A DNA stretch of 64,000 nucleotides from Eretmocerus hayati (Eukaryota > Arthropoda > Insecta > Hymenoptera > Aphelinidae): the NCBI GenBank assembly GCA_029851415.1, contig CM056742.1, positions 11,263,736 to 11,327,735 on the forward strand, written 5' to 3'. Under the pieces are notes generated by a model. That model had not been told where the DNA came from. It did not search any database and saw nothing but the letters and a program-made list of their open reading frames with translations. The first letter of the stretch is position 1. Each line of letters begins with the position of its first letter. Made by a program: the position numbers and the translations under genes. Positions 25,094 through 37,400 of this stretch are shown here, one piece after another.

Positions 25094-28000
25094 ATGCCAG
25101 CCTTTCTTAAGCATATCGAGGTGGACAATTTCAAGTCCTACAAGGGTAAACTTACCATAGGACCTCTGAAATCCTTTACAGCAGTCATCGGCCCAAATGG
25201 ATCCGGTAGGTTATGTGCATCTTATTTTTCTCATCAATTTAATCTGTTGCTAATATTTCCGAATTGGAATCTCATATTAGGCAAATCAAACTTCATGGAT
25301 GCCATCAGTTTTGTTATGGGAGAAAAGACAAGCAGCTTGCGAGTCAAAAGATTTGGTGAACTCATTCATGGAGCATCGATTGGAATGCCTGTTGCCAGAA
25401 GGTTTGTTCTAATCTAATACGAGTCAACACTTTTGTTCCAAGATTTAAATAATTTGTGCTTTCTAATAACAATACTTGCTCAGGGGTGTAAAGAGCCACT
25501 TTAAAAACTCTTACTGATCATTATGGGATCTTATTTGGTACACGACTCTTCCCTTTTAACTTTTAAACATCAATTTATTCATTCTGTACTTGAAGAATAA
25601 TTTACAAAATATTTATAAGCATGCTAGGTTCAATTACACCTAGAATAATTGGTCGGTTCAATTGACTTAGTAATAATACTATCATCACAATTTTTCAGTG
25701 CATCAGTAACAGCTGTCTTTGAATTGGAAGATGGTGCAGAAAAGAGCTTCATGCGCTCTGTCATTGGATCATCATCCGAGCACAGAATAAATGGAAGTGT
25801 GAGTAGCTCAAGCATACCTTGCTATCATATACCATAATCAGTGTCACTTATGACCATTTATTTGCAGGTTGTCACAAGTCAGGTATATTTGAATGAATTG
25901 GAACAATTGGGCATCAATGTCAAGGCAAAGAATTTCTTAGTCTTCCAAGGTGCAGTTGAATCAATAGCCATGAAAAATCCAAAAGAGAGAACTGCTCTTT
26001 TTGAAGAAATAAGTAACTCTGGAGCTCTGAAAAGTGAGTACGAACGTCTGAAAGCTGAAATGTTGAGAGCAGAAGAGGAAACTCAGTTTTCCTATCAAAA
26101 GAAGAAAGGTATAGCAGCTGAAAGAAAGGAAGCTAAACTGGAAAAAGAAGAGGCAGAAAAGTATCAGCGGCTGAAGGAGGAATTTATGGAAAAACAAGTA
26201 GAGATGCAGCTGTTCAAGCTCTTCCATAATGAGCAGGAAATCGAGAGCTTAGAATCAAGTGTGAAAAAGAAACAGCATGAGATAGAGAAGATCGAGAAGA
26301 AACGCGAAAAAGCTGAAGATGTACTAAAAGAGAAGAAGAAAGAATCAGGAAAATTGGGCCGTGAGTTGGCAAAAATTGAACAAGACATAAGAGAAGTAGA
26401 AGTTGAAATCACGAAAAAGCGTCCCGCTTTTATCAAAGCCAAAGAGCGTGTGTCTCATATGCAGAAAAAATGTGAGTCTGCAAAAAAGTCACTAGCTCAA
26501 GCCCGTGTGGCCGATGATGCTCACAAGAAAGATATAAATGAACTTTTGGAAGAACTAAAGGAAGTTGAAGAAGCTAAAGCAGCTTATGAAGCCAGTATAG
26601 CAGCACAATCACAGTCTCAAGGTCGTGATGTTCAACTGGAAGATGAGCAGGTTAAAGAGTACAATAGACTCAAAGAAGAAGCTGGAAAACAATCTGCAAG
26701 GTACACTCAAATGCTTGATTCTATAAACAGAGAACAGAAATCTGATCAGGATAGATTAGACAATGAGGGAAGGAAGAAAAATGACATAGAAACCAAAATG
26801 AAACAGAAAGAGCACATGTTAGAGGAGGCTACTAAACGAATTGAAAAATTAGAGGAACATATACGCACATCTGAAGCTGCTCTCGACGATCAGAAGAAGC
26901 TTAGGCAAGACTTGCAAAGTGATGTTGGTTCTTCAAAAGATAGAATCACAGAATTGCAGACAGAGCTTGAAAACATCTCGGAGCAGTTAGGAGATGCCAA
27001 AGTTGATAAACATGAAGTATCTCGAACTAAAAAGAAGACGGAAATCGTAGAAAATTTCAAGAAGTTGTTTCCTGGAGTGGTAAGTGCAAGAGATAGATAT
27101 GCTATCTGGAACATGTAACAACTTTTTTTTCACGTTTTGTTCGTATCATGTTTCTGTTGCAGTATGACCGCATGTACAACATGTGTGAACCTATTCACAA
27201 ACGTTACAACGTTGCTATAACTAAAGTTCTTGGAAAATATATGGAAGCTATTGTTGTTGACACTGAGAAAACTGCAAGACAATGTATTCAATACCTCAAA
27301 GAGCAATTCCTTGAGCCTGAAACATTTTTGCCTCTTGATTATATTCAAGCTAAACCATTGAAAGAACGTTTGAGGTATTTAATTTTCTATACAATATGAA
27401 ATCAAAGTTAGAGTGATTTATCATTAATTTTTCCTCCTATTACTAGAAATATTCAAGAACCAAGAAATGTGAAACTGCTCTATGATGTCTTGCGGTTTTC
27501 ACCCAAAGATATAGATCGTGCAGTATTATTCGCCACCAACAATGCTTTGGTTTGTGAAACTCCGGAGGATGCAAACAAAGTAGCATATGAGATGGACAAA
27601 AAAGCTAGATACGACGTAAGTATTGAGCATCGTCAAATTTATTCTCAAATATTTACGTCAAAATAATAATCAATATTCATTTGTGTTTCAGTGTGTAGCT
27701 CTTGACGGAACATTCTATCAGAAAGCCGGTATTATATCGGGAGGTAGTTTGGATTTAGCAAAGAAAGCAAAACGATGGGATGAAAAACAGATGTCTCAAT
27801 TGAAAGCTCAGAAGGTAAGTGGCTGATCTTACGTGTGTAAGTGATTGAAGCCTAATTAGTTCAATCAAACGAAATTTTATCGCAGGAAAAATTGACTGAA
27901 GAACTTAGAGACGCTCTAAAGAAATCTCGAAAGGAATCTGAGCTCAACACCATTGAGTCTCAGATTCGCGGTCTAGAAACAAGACTAAAGTATAACAAGA

Positions 28001-30182
28001 GCGACCATACAGCTACGGTAAATTTTAATCATTATTGACAATCTTTCGATCCTTAAGATAATTTAAATTCGATCACTTTTGTCTCTAGAAAAAACAAATC
28101 ACAGAACTGAAAGCAGAGGTGACAAAACTCCAAAAGGAATTGGATAAATTCGCTGTGAGTAATAGATCGATCTCTGAAACTGTAAATAGGATTTTGGGAT
28201 TCTTATGTAACTTCGTATAATTTTCTGGACAGCCCACGATAGCAGAGATTGAAAAGACGATGGCTGATCGTGACCAGGAAATTCAAAATGTCAAGGAAAA
28301 GATGAATAATGTTGAAGATGATGTCTTTGCTAGTTTTTGTGAATCTATTGGTATTTCAAATATCCGTCAATATGAGGAACGTGAGCTGAGGTATTAAAGC
28401 TGTCCCAATCTTATCCTTCCACAAGTCTGAACATGAAGATCAACGTACGCATTCTCTTCTAGGTCACAAGAGGAAAGAGCGAAAAAGAGAATGGAGTTTG
28501 AAAATCAGTGCAATCGTATTCAAAATCAACTGGACTTTGAAAAGCAGCGCGATACTGAGAGTGAGTTTCAAATATTTGTCTATTGGAATGAGCTGTATCC
28601 TTTTATAATTTCCTGCTAAAGTTGTCCCGTGTCATTTTGCTTATTTTGTGAACAGGCAATGTATTGAGGTGGGAGAGAGCGGTTCAAGATGCCGAGGACA
28701 AATTAGAATCAGCAAAACAGACTGAGAAGAATCAAAAGGGAGAGATTGAAACTGATGAAAGACAAATGGAACAGTTAAAATCGACTCGCACTGCCAAAAA
28801 GATGGAGGTTGATGCAAAGGAGGAAGAGATTGGGAAATGTAGACGTGACGTCGGTGCAATTGCAAAGGATATCCAAGCAGCCAATAAGCAGCTTAATTCC
28901 ATTGAAAACAAGATCGAGCAGCACAAAAGTGAACGACATGCAATTCTGATGCACTGCAAGGTACTCACATTCCTCTAATTGAATTCAGTGTAGCATAGTT
29001 TGGCTTTAACCAAATTCAATCAATTGTTTCCAGATGGAAGATATTGCTATACCCATGATTCATGGAAATATGGAAGATATTGCTGGTGATGCAAGTACAG
29101 CAGGCAATGAATCTAATAATGACGCAAGTGTAAGCTCGCAGAAGCAATACGAGCGTGAGAGTCGTATCACGATAGACTATTCATCACTTTCTGACAACTT
29201 GAAAGATATTGAAGATGAGGACTACAAAAAGTGTATGGATAAGTTGAAGAAAGAAATCAACGAGCTCTCAAATAAAATCCAACGAATCCAAGCTCCCAAC
29301 ATGAAAGCGATCCAAAAACTTTATCTGGCGAAAGAAAAGTTACAGGAAACAAACGAGGAATTCGAGCAGTTGCGCAAAAAAGCCAAGAAAGCCAAGACCC
29401 AGTTTGAGAAAGTCAAGAAAGAGAGATACGATAGGTTTACAGCTTGCTTTGATCACGTATCAAACGAGATCGATCCAATTTACAAGGTATCTTTCCATGC
29501 TATCTAGCTTATAATAATTCCAAATAGTTGATTTGAATAAGACCATCAGCCTAATATTGTAAAAAGTCTAAGTTATCCAATTTTTATCTTTTAGAGTCTT
29601 GCTAAGAATCAATCTGCTCAAGCCTTCTTAGGCCCGGAAAATCCTGAAGAACCTTATCTGGACGGGATCAATTACAACTGTGTAGCACCAGGAAAGAGAT
29701 TCCAACCCATGTCCAATCTTTCTGGAGGAGAAAAGACTGTTGCAGCTTTGGCTCTATTATTTGCAATTCACAGGTAAGATTCCAAATTGATGAACAATTC
29801 CGTAGATGATAATTTTTGAAAGTTGAATATGTGAATAAGTCTCTTATTGTACGTCACAGTTATCAACCTGCTCCATTCTTCGTTCTTGATGAGATTGATG
29901 CTGCTCTTGATAACACAAATATTGGAAAAGTTGCAAGTTACATCCGAGAAAAGACCAACTCTCTTCAAACTATTGTCATCTCACTAAAAGAAGAGTTCTA
30001 CTCTCATGCGGATGCACTTATTGGAATCTGTCCTGATGTGAGTACTTGAAACAATATCCTACAAGATCACCTCGAATTCAAAAATATATTTACACGTGAA
30101 TTTTCCTTTGCAGATCGGAGAGTGTCTAGAAAGCAAGGTTTTAACGTTAGATCTAACAGCATTCCCGGCACAAACGAATTAG
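25094..30182 (+). CDS. SMC1A: cohesin subunit SMC1 (SMC1A type)
   Basis: Core ATPase of cohesin, which pairs with SMC3 to hold sister chromatids and form loops. Sixteen exons: 25094-25205, 25281-25401, 25699-25798, 25868-27079, 27163-27374, 27447-27615, 27692-27814, 27886-28017, 28089-28154, 28233-28390, 28463-28560, 28656-28960, 29034-29486, 29595-29773, 29860-30037, 30114-30182. The sum is 3687 bp, 1228 aa, against about 1233 for human SMC1A. Walker A is GPNGSGKS (33-40). The long coil exon ends in FPGV (512-515), and the hinge domain spans about 516-660. The ABC signature is LSGGEKT (1129-1135) and Walker B is FFVLDE (ending D1157-E1158), with ALDN as D-loop. The tail after [20 protein letters not shown] is typical of SMC1. 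It is the conserved member of a tandem pair; the diverged copy starts 1.27 kb downstream. Confidence 0.96.
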
Positions 30183-31456
30183 CGCATAGAATAAGCTGCC
30201 TCTTAGTACCCAATTTTTCATATTGGACTTTGATAACGGATGCGATCCACTATTTTACAGATGACCAGGACACTAAATGTATGACCATCAGATTATCCAT
30301 TGATTGCCAAAATTCCAGACTTGATTTACTCGATACCTGATGATTCTGCTGACTCAGAATTATCTGGATAAATCATACTTCAGTTTTAGAGTTTATTGTA
30401 TCTCAGCATAGCCTAATTTGAATAGTGGACTTTAAATTAGCAGATTCGTATGTGGAAGCAAGAGCTATTCGAGTTTCAGATATTTCTGTGACCAAGAAGT
30501 TTTCTAGAAATATATGTAAAATGATGATGATTTTATATCTATCCGATTGATGTATCTCTACAAATCTCGACAAATTCTTACTCAATTATGATCAAAATTT
30601 TTTCTCAATTCACGTATTATCTCTGTGGTTTAATTAAATATGTTTTTTCTTATCTGATTGAAGTTCTGGACAGAATGCAATCAAAAGTATTGTGCGCAAG
30701 CTAGAATTTATTGTATGATATCTTGGAAGTTTATGTCATGTACATTTGTATACCTAATACTTATTGTTTTATACTTCTCGACAAATTAATAAAGAAACAT
30801 TTCCATAAAATCGTTTCTGTTCTATCACGGCTTTCTTGATTGGAGTCTTATATGAGCGTCTTTTCAGTCACGTTACATTTCCAAAAGATTATTCAAAATG
30901 TACTTATTACGATGATGAGCTTCAAACACTTCAAAGATTTGAACCGCAGACGTTGAATCTAATGATTCCATAAAAAATGGAGAATTTTCAGAGCTTGCGG
31001 ATCCCCATAGAAGAAATAATTTCTTTATATCTTGAATTCGCTCAACCACATTCGACTTCATCAAATAATTTAAAATAATTCTTGAATTTCAAAGTTTGAA
31101 CGCAACTAGATCAAATGCTCCTTATCGTACTTTCGTTCGATTAACTAAAACATCTCTTAAATTTTCAAAATTCATAACAATCTAAATAATCGAAACATTC
31201 AAATCACTAACTTTTACCTTAGCCAATCAGAAGAGCGTTCCAGATCATCAACGGTTTTCCGATTAGGCGCTCAATTTCTTAGAATCGTCCGTTCGCCCCC
31301 GCGAATCGCATCCCCCTTTTGCTTCAGTTGTGTTGTGAACCGCGGTATATATCCCCGCGCGCGCCACTCGTCCAGCGAGCTTCGTTCCGAGAACTTGCGA
31401 GAATTTGACGTCTACCCAGAAGAAGAGCTTCTTGGTATTACTTCGACTTCGACAGA
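30183..31456. other. spacer between the tandem SMC1 genes
   Basis: SMC1 3' UTR with an AATAAA at 30788-30793, then the 5' flank of the SMC1-like gene. Just before the second gene lies TATATATCCCCGCGCGCGCC (31347-31366), a GC-rich patch that could be its core promoter. No coding exon is seen. Confidence 0.5.
30788..30793 (+). terminator. SMC1 polyadenylation signal
   Basis: AATAAA about 600 bases after the SMC1 stop, in an AT-rich 3' flank. Confidence 0.5.
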
Positions 31457-34400
31457 ATGTCTCAGAACAATGAGATGTTGCCACAGTTCTCCGAGCTACG
31501 GCTGTACAATTTCAAAAGCTATGGAGAAGAGGCCAGTGTGTCCTGGAAGCAGATTTCTGCGATCATCGGGCCTAATGGATCTGGTGAGCTTTTATTCATC
31601 TTTATCATGAATCATTTACAGAACGATCGATCTATATTCTGTCTTTGCTTTGACTCTTACTTACACGATGATATTTTAATAATTTTGCTTCGGTATTATC
31701 TTTGTGAATCGGAATTTTAACATTTTATCGAAGGAAAGAGAACTTTTTTTATTATGTGAACTATTTTGGAATACAACGAGTTCGAGAGTCACGAGCGAGC
31801 TATCCTCAAACATATTTGAATGCTTGCCTCTGATGTTCTTTTTGCGGAATTATAGATCGACTTTGGTGTTTGTGTTTCCTTGAAAAGAGGACGATTTTCG
31901 CTTCGATCTTTTAATGATTTTGCTTCGTTATTGTGTACGAGAATCGATTTATTACAGCTTATTGATGAAAAACGAACTTTCATATTGCATGTGATGAGAA
32001 TCAATTTGAAACGCAGAGAGTATTATAACGAGTTCGAGAGCGAATTTTTCTCAACCATATTTGAATGCTTGTCTCTATTTCGATTTTCTTTGAGCGAATT
32101 TGAAACGACTTTTGTGTTGGTGTTTTCTGGAAGAGAGGACGGGTTTCCTTCTCAAAAATTCAGCACGAAGTAAAGTTGAACTGAAAGTTTTCCGGCACAT
32201 TTCGAAAATATCGGAATCATCGGTTATCGATACTCCTTCTCCCTCGCGCGTCTGCTCTGTGCGATAAGTATTCTGGACGAAATTTAGAACTAATTCGTGG
32301 AGTGCTTGTTGAATCTACGTAACTCGCGGCGATACGTTTTTGGCTTGGCAACCGCCTACCTGAAGCTAAAGAACTCGATAATTTCGGTGAGTGATATCTG
32401 GAATTTGCAATATGATAACGACTACTTTGGATTTGCATAATACAACGACCTGATGCATATCCTGCACCATTCAAAAATGCTCAATGTCCCGGATTTCCGA
32501 TGCTTCCGTGTCGGCTTAGCGCAAAACGAGCTCGCGCCATTTCCAAATCCATCAGCTTTATTGATGTCCAGACTATGATAATAGACTACGAGAACTCTTG
32601 CAACTTTGAGGTATCGCTACTTTGAGGTATCGTTGACTAGAATACAAAGATCAAAACGTATAGTGCTATCTCGCAATAGCAAATAGAACGGCAGCATTTC
32701 GGGTTCATCGCGGTGATTCACATTTCATTCTCGTATATTAACGTATTTTGTGAGTTGTGAGTTCGATGTGAGTTCGATTCGTATGGTAAAACTTTCATCT
32801 CGCAATTATACTTTGTTACTTTTTTAGTACAATTTGATACCACTATGTCAACTTTTTTGAAAGTGAGTTCAAAATCTATTTTGCTCAACACTGCAGTTTT
32901 CTCATCTTTTTTAATTTTTTGATTTTTCGACTATTTCTACACCTTCATCTCATATTTGGTTAGATACTAGAAAGCTTGCATGATGGACTAATAGCAATTT
33001 TGCGAACTGCTATCGTCAGGTCTACTATTTCACATGAAATGATGAAATAATTGGTCATTGTATGCAAGATCGCGCATTGCGGACTGAAGCGTTCACTACC
33101 GATCGAGTTGATAGCTATTTAGTGTATTTTTGATGGTTGCGAAAAACGTTACCACTGTGTCAATCAATCAAAAATTCATGCATCTTTTTAAATAACCCAA
33201 CATTGTTCTGTGTGAATCTGTAGATCAGTCGATTCTGAATTATTTTCAGGAAAATCCACAATTTTAGATGCTATAGAATATGTCTTCTGCTTCCCTCGAT
33301 ACGATAAGATATCTGCGAAGAATCTCAAAAGAGATATTTGCTGTCACAGTCAGGAAAGTGACGAGGAGGAACAAACGTAAGATGATTGCTTTCATTTAAT
33401 TGAAAAATTTCTGATATACAAATTTCAGCAAAACGATGCCTTGCCCCAATCATTATTCTGGCTTATGTTTGAGATATCTGATAATCTTTTATCGTTTAGA
33501 CCCGATCCAGCCCTAATATTTCAAATTTATTATTGCGATACTTTCATTTTATATCACATATTCAATATAAAGTGCCTCATCCGCCAGGACATGGGTGCAA
33601 GTGACTTTGAATTTAAACGGGAAAGAGAATATATTTCGAAGAACAGCTCTTTACGGTAATAAACCGACTCATCAATATTCTATCAATGATGAAGTGAGTA
33701 TATGAAACCGAAAATACCTCGGAAAATACTCCAGAACTTCCAAAATCTTCTCTAATCAATCACTGGTGATTCTTTTCGAACTTTTAGATCGTAAACTCAA
33801 AAGAGTACAAGAGTTATCTCTTGGAACATAATGTGAATTGTCAAGCCAACAATTTTCTGGTTCAACAAAATGCCATTGAAAATATTGCCACATGCAGTGG
33901 AAAAGACAGATGTCTTCTTTTTGAACGCTTGAGTGATTCCATAAGTTCCAAAGAAGAATATGACAAGTGAGGGCTCACATTAATTTCTTTTTATGCAAAG
34001 TACCCATTGTGTGAATTATATACGTTTAAAACTACTGAGTATTTATGAAAAATTATTTCTAGTTTACGGAGAAAACTTGAGGAGGCAAGTGCTGATGTGT
34101 CAAAGTCCAAACATGATTTGGACTATTTAGATACACAAAGGAAAAAATTGGCAAAACTTTGTGAAGAGAATCAGAAATATGATAGACTGCAAAAGAAGCT
34201 TGTACGTTATCTATTCGATGTATCTCTATTTTTTTTCTATACGTTCGTTTATATATATATCCAATTTATTTGAATGATCTATCGTGGTGCTGTTGAATGA
34301 TTGATGATAAATTGGATTATTTCAGGCTCGAGTTGAACTTCGATATCATTACTTGAAATTCTATGAGATCGACAAGAGAATCGATCAACTACTCGACGAG

Positions 34401-37400
34401 AAATTTGTGATTTCAAACATAATCGACGAGGAAAGAAAATCGGAGGAGTCGGCAAAATCTAAGGTTGAAGAAACGAGGAAGAAACTCGAACGCGTAGAAG
34501 AGAAATTAAAACAGGCTGAGAAGGAATCAAGCCTGGAAATAAAACGTATCGAGGGAATTGAATTAGACTTGTTCAAGCGCAATCAGGAATTTTCACGTAT
34601 TGAAAGTGATATAACGAAAGTCACCCAGAAATTAGTGCAACTCACTGAAATACATAAGAAGCGCAAAGATATAATTTTAGAACTAATAAATGAATATAGA
34701 AAAGTTGAAGATATGAAGAAATCTTATGAAAATTCGCAATCTCAATCGATCTCTATAGAACTACAGGATAAACAGGTGGGTGATCAGCAATTTCTTTTGA
34801 TATCATGTACGATCCTTTTTCAAAACCCATAATGAACACCGACATCATCATACCCATGTTTTCAAGCATTTTTCTCAAATTTACTATTAATTTTTGAAAA
34901 CCGTTTATGGTTTCTCGAGAGAGGAATACCCGGAATAGCCACCAACTTCTTGTAGCGTTTTACGTTCATTGAATACTCAAGATGGCGAAGATACTCCTCC
35001 ACAATTTTCATCTTCAATTACACTGGACAACAAAATGTTGGATCTGGAATGTTCATCTTGCGGGATTATAAGTATTTCTCGTATATTTTTCACGTAGGAA
35101 TCAAATCTGTGCTGAGTTTTGCTCCTACACGGCAGGACCTTTTTTTTGATTGCAAAAAAACTGATTTTCCATAAAACAATGTTTTTAAAATTTTTTTTCA
35201 ATTTTCGAAGTTGATGATTATTTAGCGAGGAAATATCATTTGGTCCAAATGATTATCAAGACACGTTTTCCTACATATTTTGACCCGATGAACTCGGTCC
35301 TGATGGTTTTAGAATGCTACCATGTAACCATAAATAATTATTAAGCAGTATAAGCTAATTAGTCCATCATCCAGTATCTGAGGAAAAGGTCCCATTTCGC
35401 AAATGATTATAAGAAAATCATGAAACGGGCCAGGACGAGGGCCAGGATGGACCAATTTGAACTGTCGAGGTCGCATCTTCTTTGTTTTGTTATGTAGTTC
35501 GGGTAAAAAAATTGCATGGTACCTGTAGGAAGTGCGTCTGGATGCTTCGAATTCTTTTTGCAAGCAACTGTTCTTGTAATAATTTTTGCTGTGTTAAAAT
35601 TACGAGAAGAAAGATCCTCCCTTGCACAAGGCATTCAAGCATGGTTTTCCGATCCTAAAATATCGTATGAACACGGTCCCGTAGTCAGCTTTGAGCTACC
35701 ACATCAGGATTTTTGCCTAGGCCGAAAGTCCCTGAAGAAACCGGTTTTATGCCTCTAGCAAAATATTCCGATGTGGGAGCTTAAAACGGACTACAGGATT
35801 GTATTTACACGGCTTTTTTTGATTGGACACCATGTTTGAATTTCCTATGCACGAGGGAATCTTTCTTCTCGTGATTATAACACAGCAAAAATTATTACAA
35901 AAACAGGTGTTTGCAAGAAGAATTCGTAGCATCAAGCCGCACTTTCTACGGGTACCGCACAATTTTTGCCTCGGAGTATGAAAAAAACAAAGAAATTTCG
36001 ACCTCAAACGTTCTAATTGATCCATCCTTAACCCATTTTATGATTTTTTGAAAATTTACTGTGAAATTGGACTTTTTCAGATACTGGATGGACTAATTAG
36101 CTCATACGGCTTCACGTTGCATGGGAGAGTTCCAAAGCTACCGGAAACGTGTTCAGCGGGTCGAAATACGTAGGAAAACATAGCTTGATAGGCATTTTGA
36201 CCAAATGGTACTCCCTAGCTAAATAATCATCAACTTCGAAAATTGGAAAAAAATCCAAAAACAGTGTTTTTGGAAAATCAATTTTTTGCAATTTAAAAAA
36301 AGTCCTGACGTGTAGAAGCAAAACTGGGCACAAATTCGTTTTTTACGTAAAAAATAAAAGCGAATTACATAATCTCCTAAGATGACCATTCCAGACCCAA
36401 CAGTTTGTTGCCCACAGGTGGTTTATAACTCCAAACGAGTATACATCGAAAATTTTCTCTTGACACTTATGATACTAATTGAGTCGTCAAAAATGTCAAT
36501 ACAATGTCAATACTCTTTACTATGTCCAATCTGCTTTTTTGATGGTATTGTTCGTGAGAATTTTAGAAAGACTGACGGATGGTCTCCACATCGTCAAAAA
36601 GTATAGTAAAGAACTTGCATACTTCAACTCCATCACGTCACTAGATTAAAACAATCGAATCAGATTCTTCATTCAAATCTCACTCATAGAATCAAAATTC
36701 CTGACGACTATTTTGATGAGTAACTGTTTCATCAGTTATTTTTCGATAATTATTAGCACGCTCTCCTGGTTATTATCTTCCACCAACCTTATTCACAGCA
36801 TTCTTCTCTGATATTGCTAGTAATAAGTGACCTATCTTCGAGCCTATCTTTCTCTAATCAAGACTTCAAGCTACATTACACTACGATTTTTTACCCTACC
36901 AGCGACCTTTGCCATTAGGGTGAAAGAGGTAGATGTATAATTCGTTTCTGTCTCACACCAATGGCAAAGATCGCTCGTCGCTGCGAAAAATCGCTAGCGT
37001 CAAAATTCAAAATGCTGCCTTAGTGAATACACTGATGGTCATTGCAGACTCCTATATACGGAGTTTTTCTCGCTTCCAAGTTACAATTTTAATCATGACC
37101 CTCGATTCATCCGTAGAATAAGTGCACAAATTGTGTAAGACATATAACTTTGCCGGGGGGATAATTAGATTACTAATTATATTAGATATGATTAGATTAG
37201 ATAACGTTTAATTAAATCCTAAAGAAATGTATAGAAAAGTATTTTCGCGGATCGTAGCTCGAATTTCAAAATTATAATGTTTTACAGTTAACCTTGAACA
37301 TCGCTTCTCTGACTCGGAAAAATTTTCTGACACGAAATAAGTCAATAACTAGTTGCAAAATGACAAAGATGGCAAACTTACAAAATTAAACATTTTCCAT

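Noticed and set aside
25961..26442. Long minus-strand frames opposite the SMC1 coil (Phe/Ser/Leu-rich)
   Set aside because: These are antisense shadows of Lys/Glu-rich coiled-coil coding sequence.
33430..33490. Alternative acceptor for exon 3 of the SMC1-like gene at TTTCAG/CAAAACG
   Set aside because: The resulting frame reaches a stop after about 30 codons; the acceptor before 33588 gives sequence that aligns with SMC1.
35309..36025. Several frames of 75-92 codons in the SMC1-like intron
   Set aside because: They lie in the two arms of the foldback element, partly mirror one another, and have no known protein motif.
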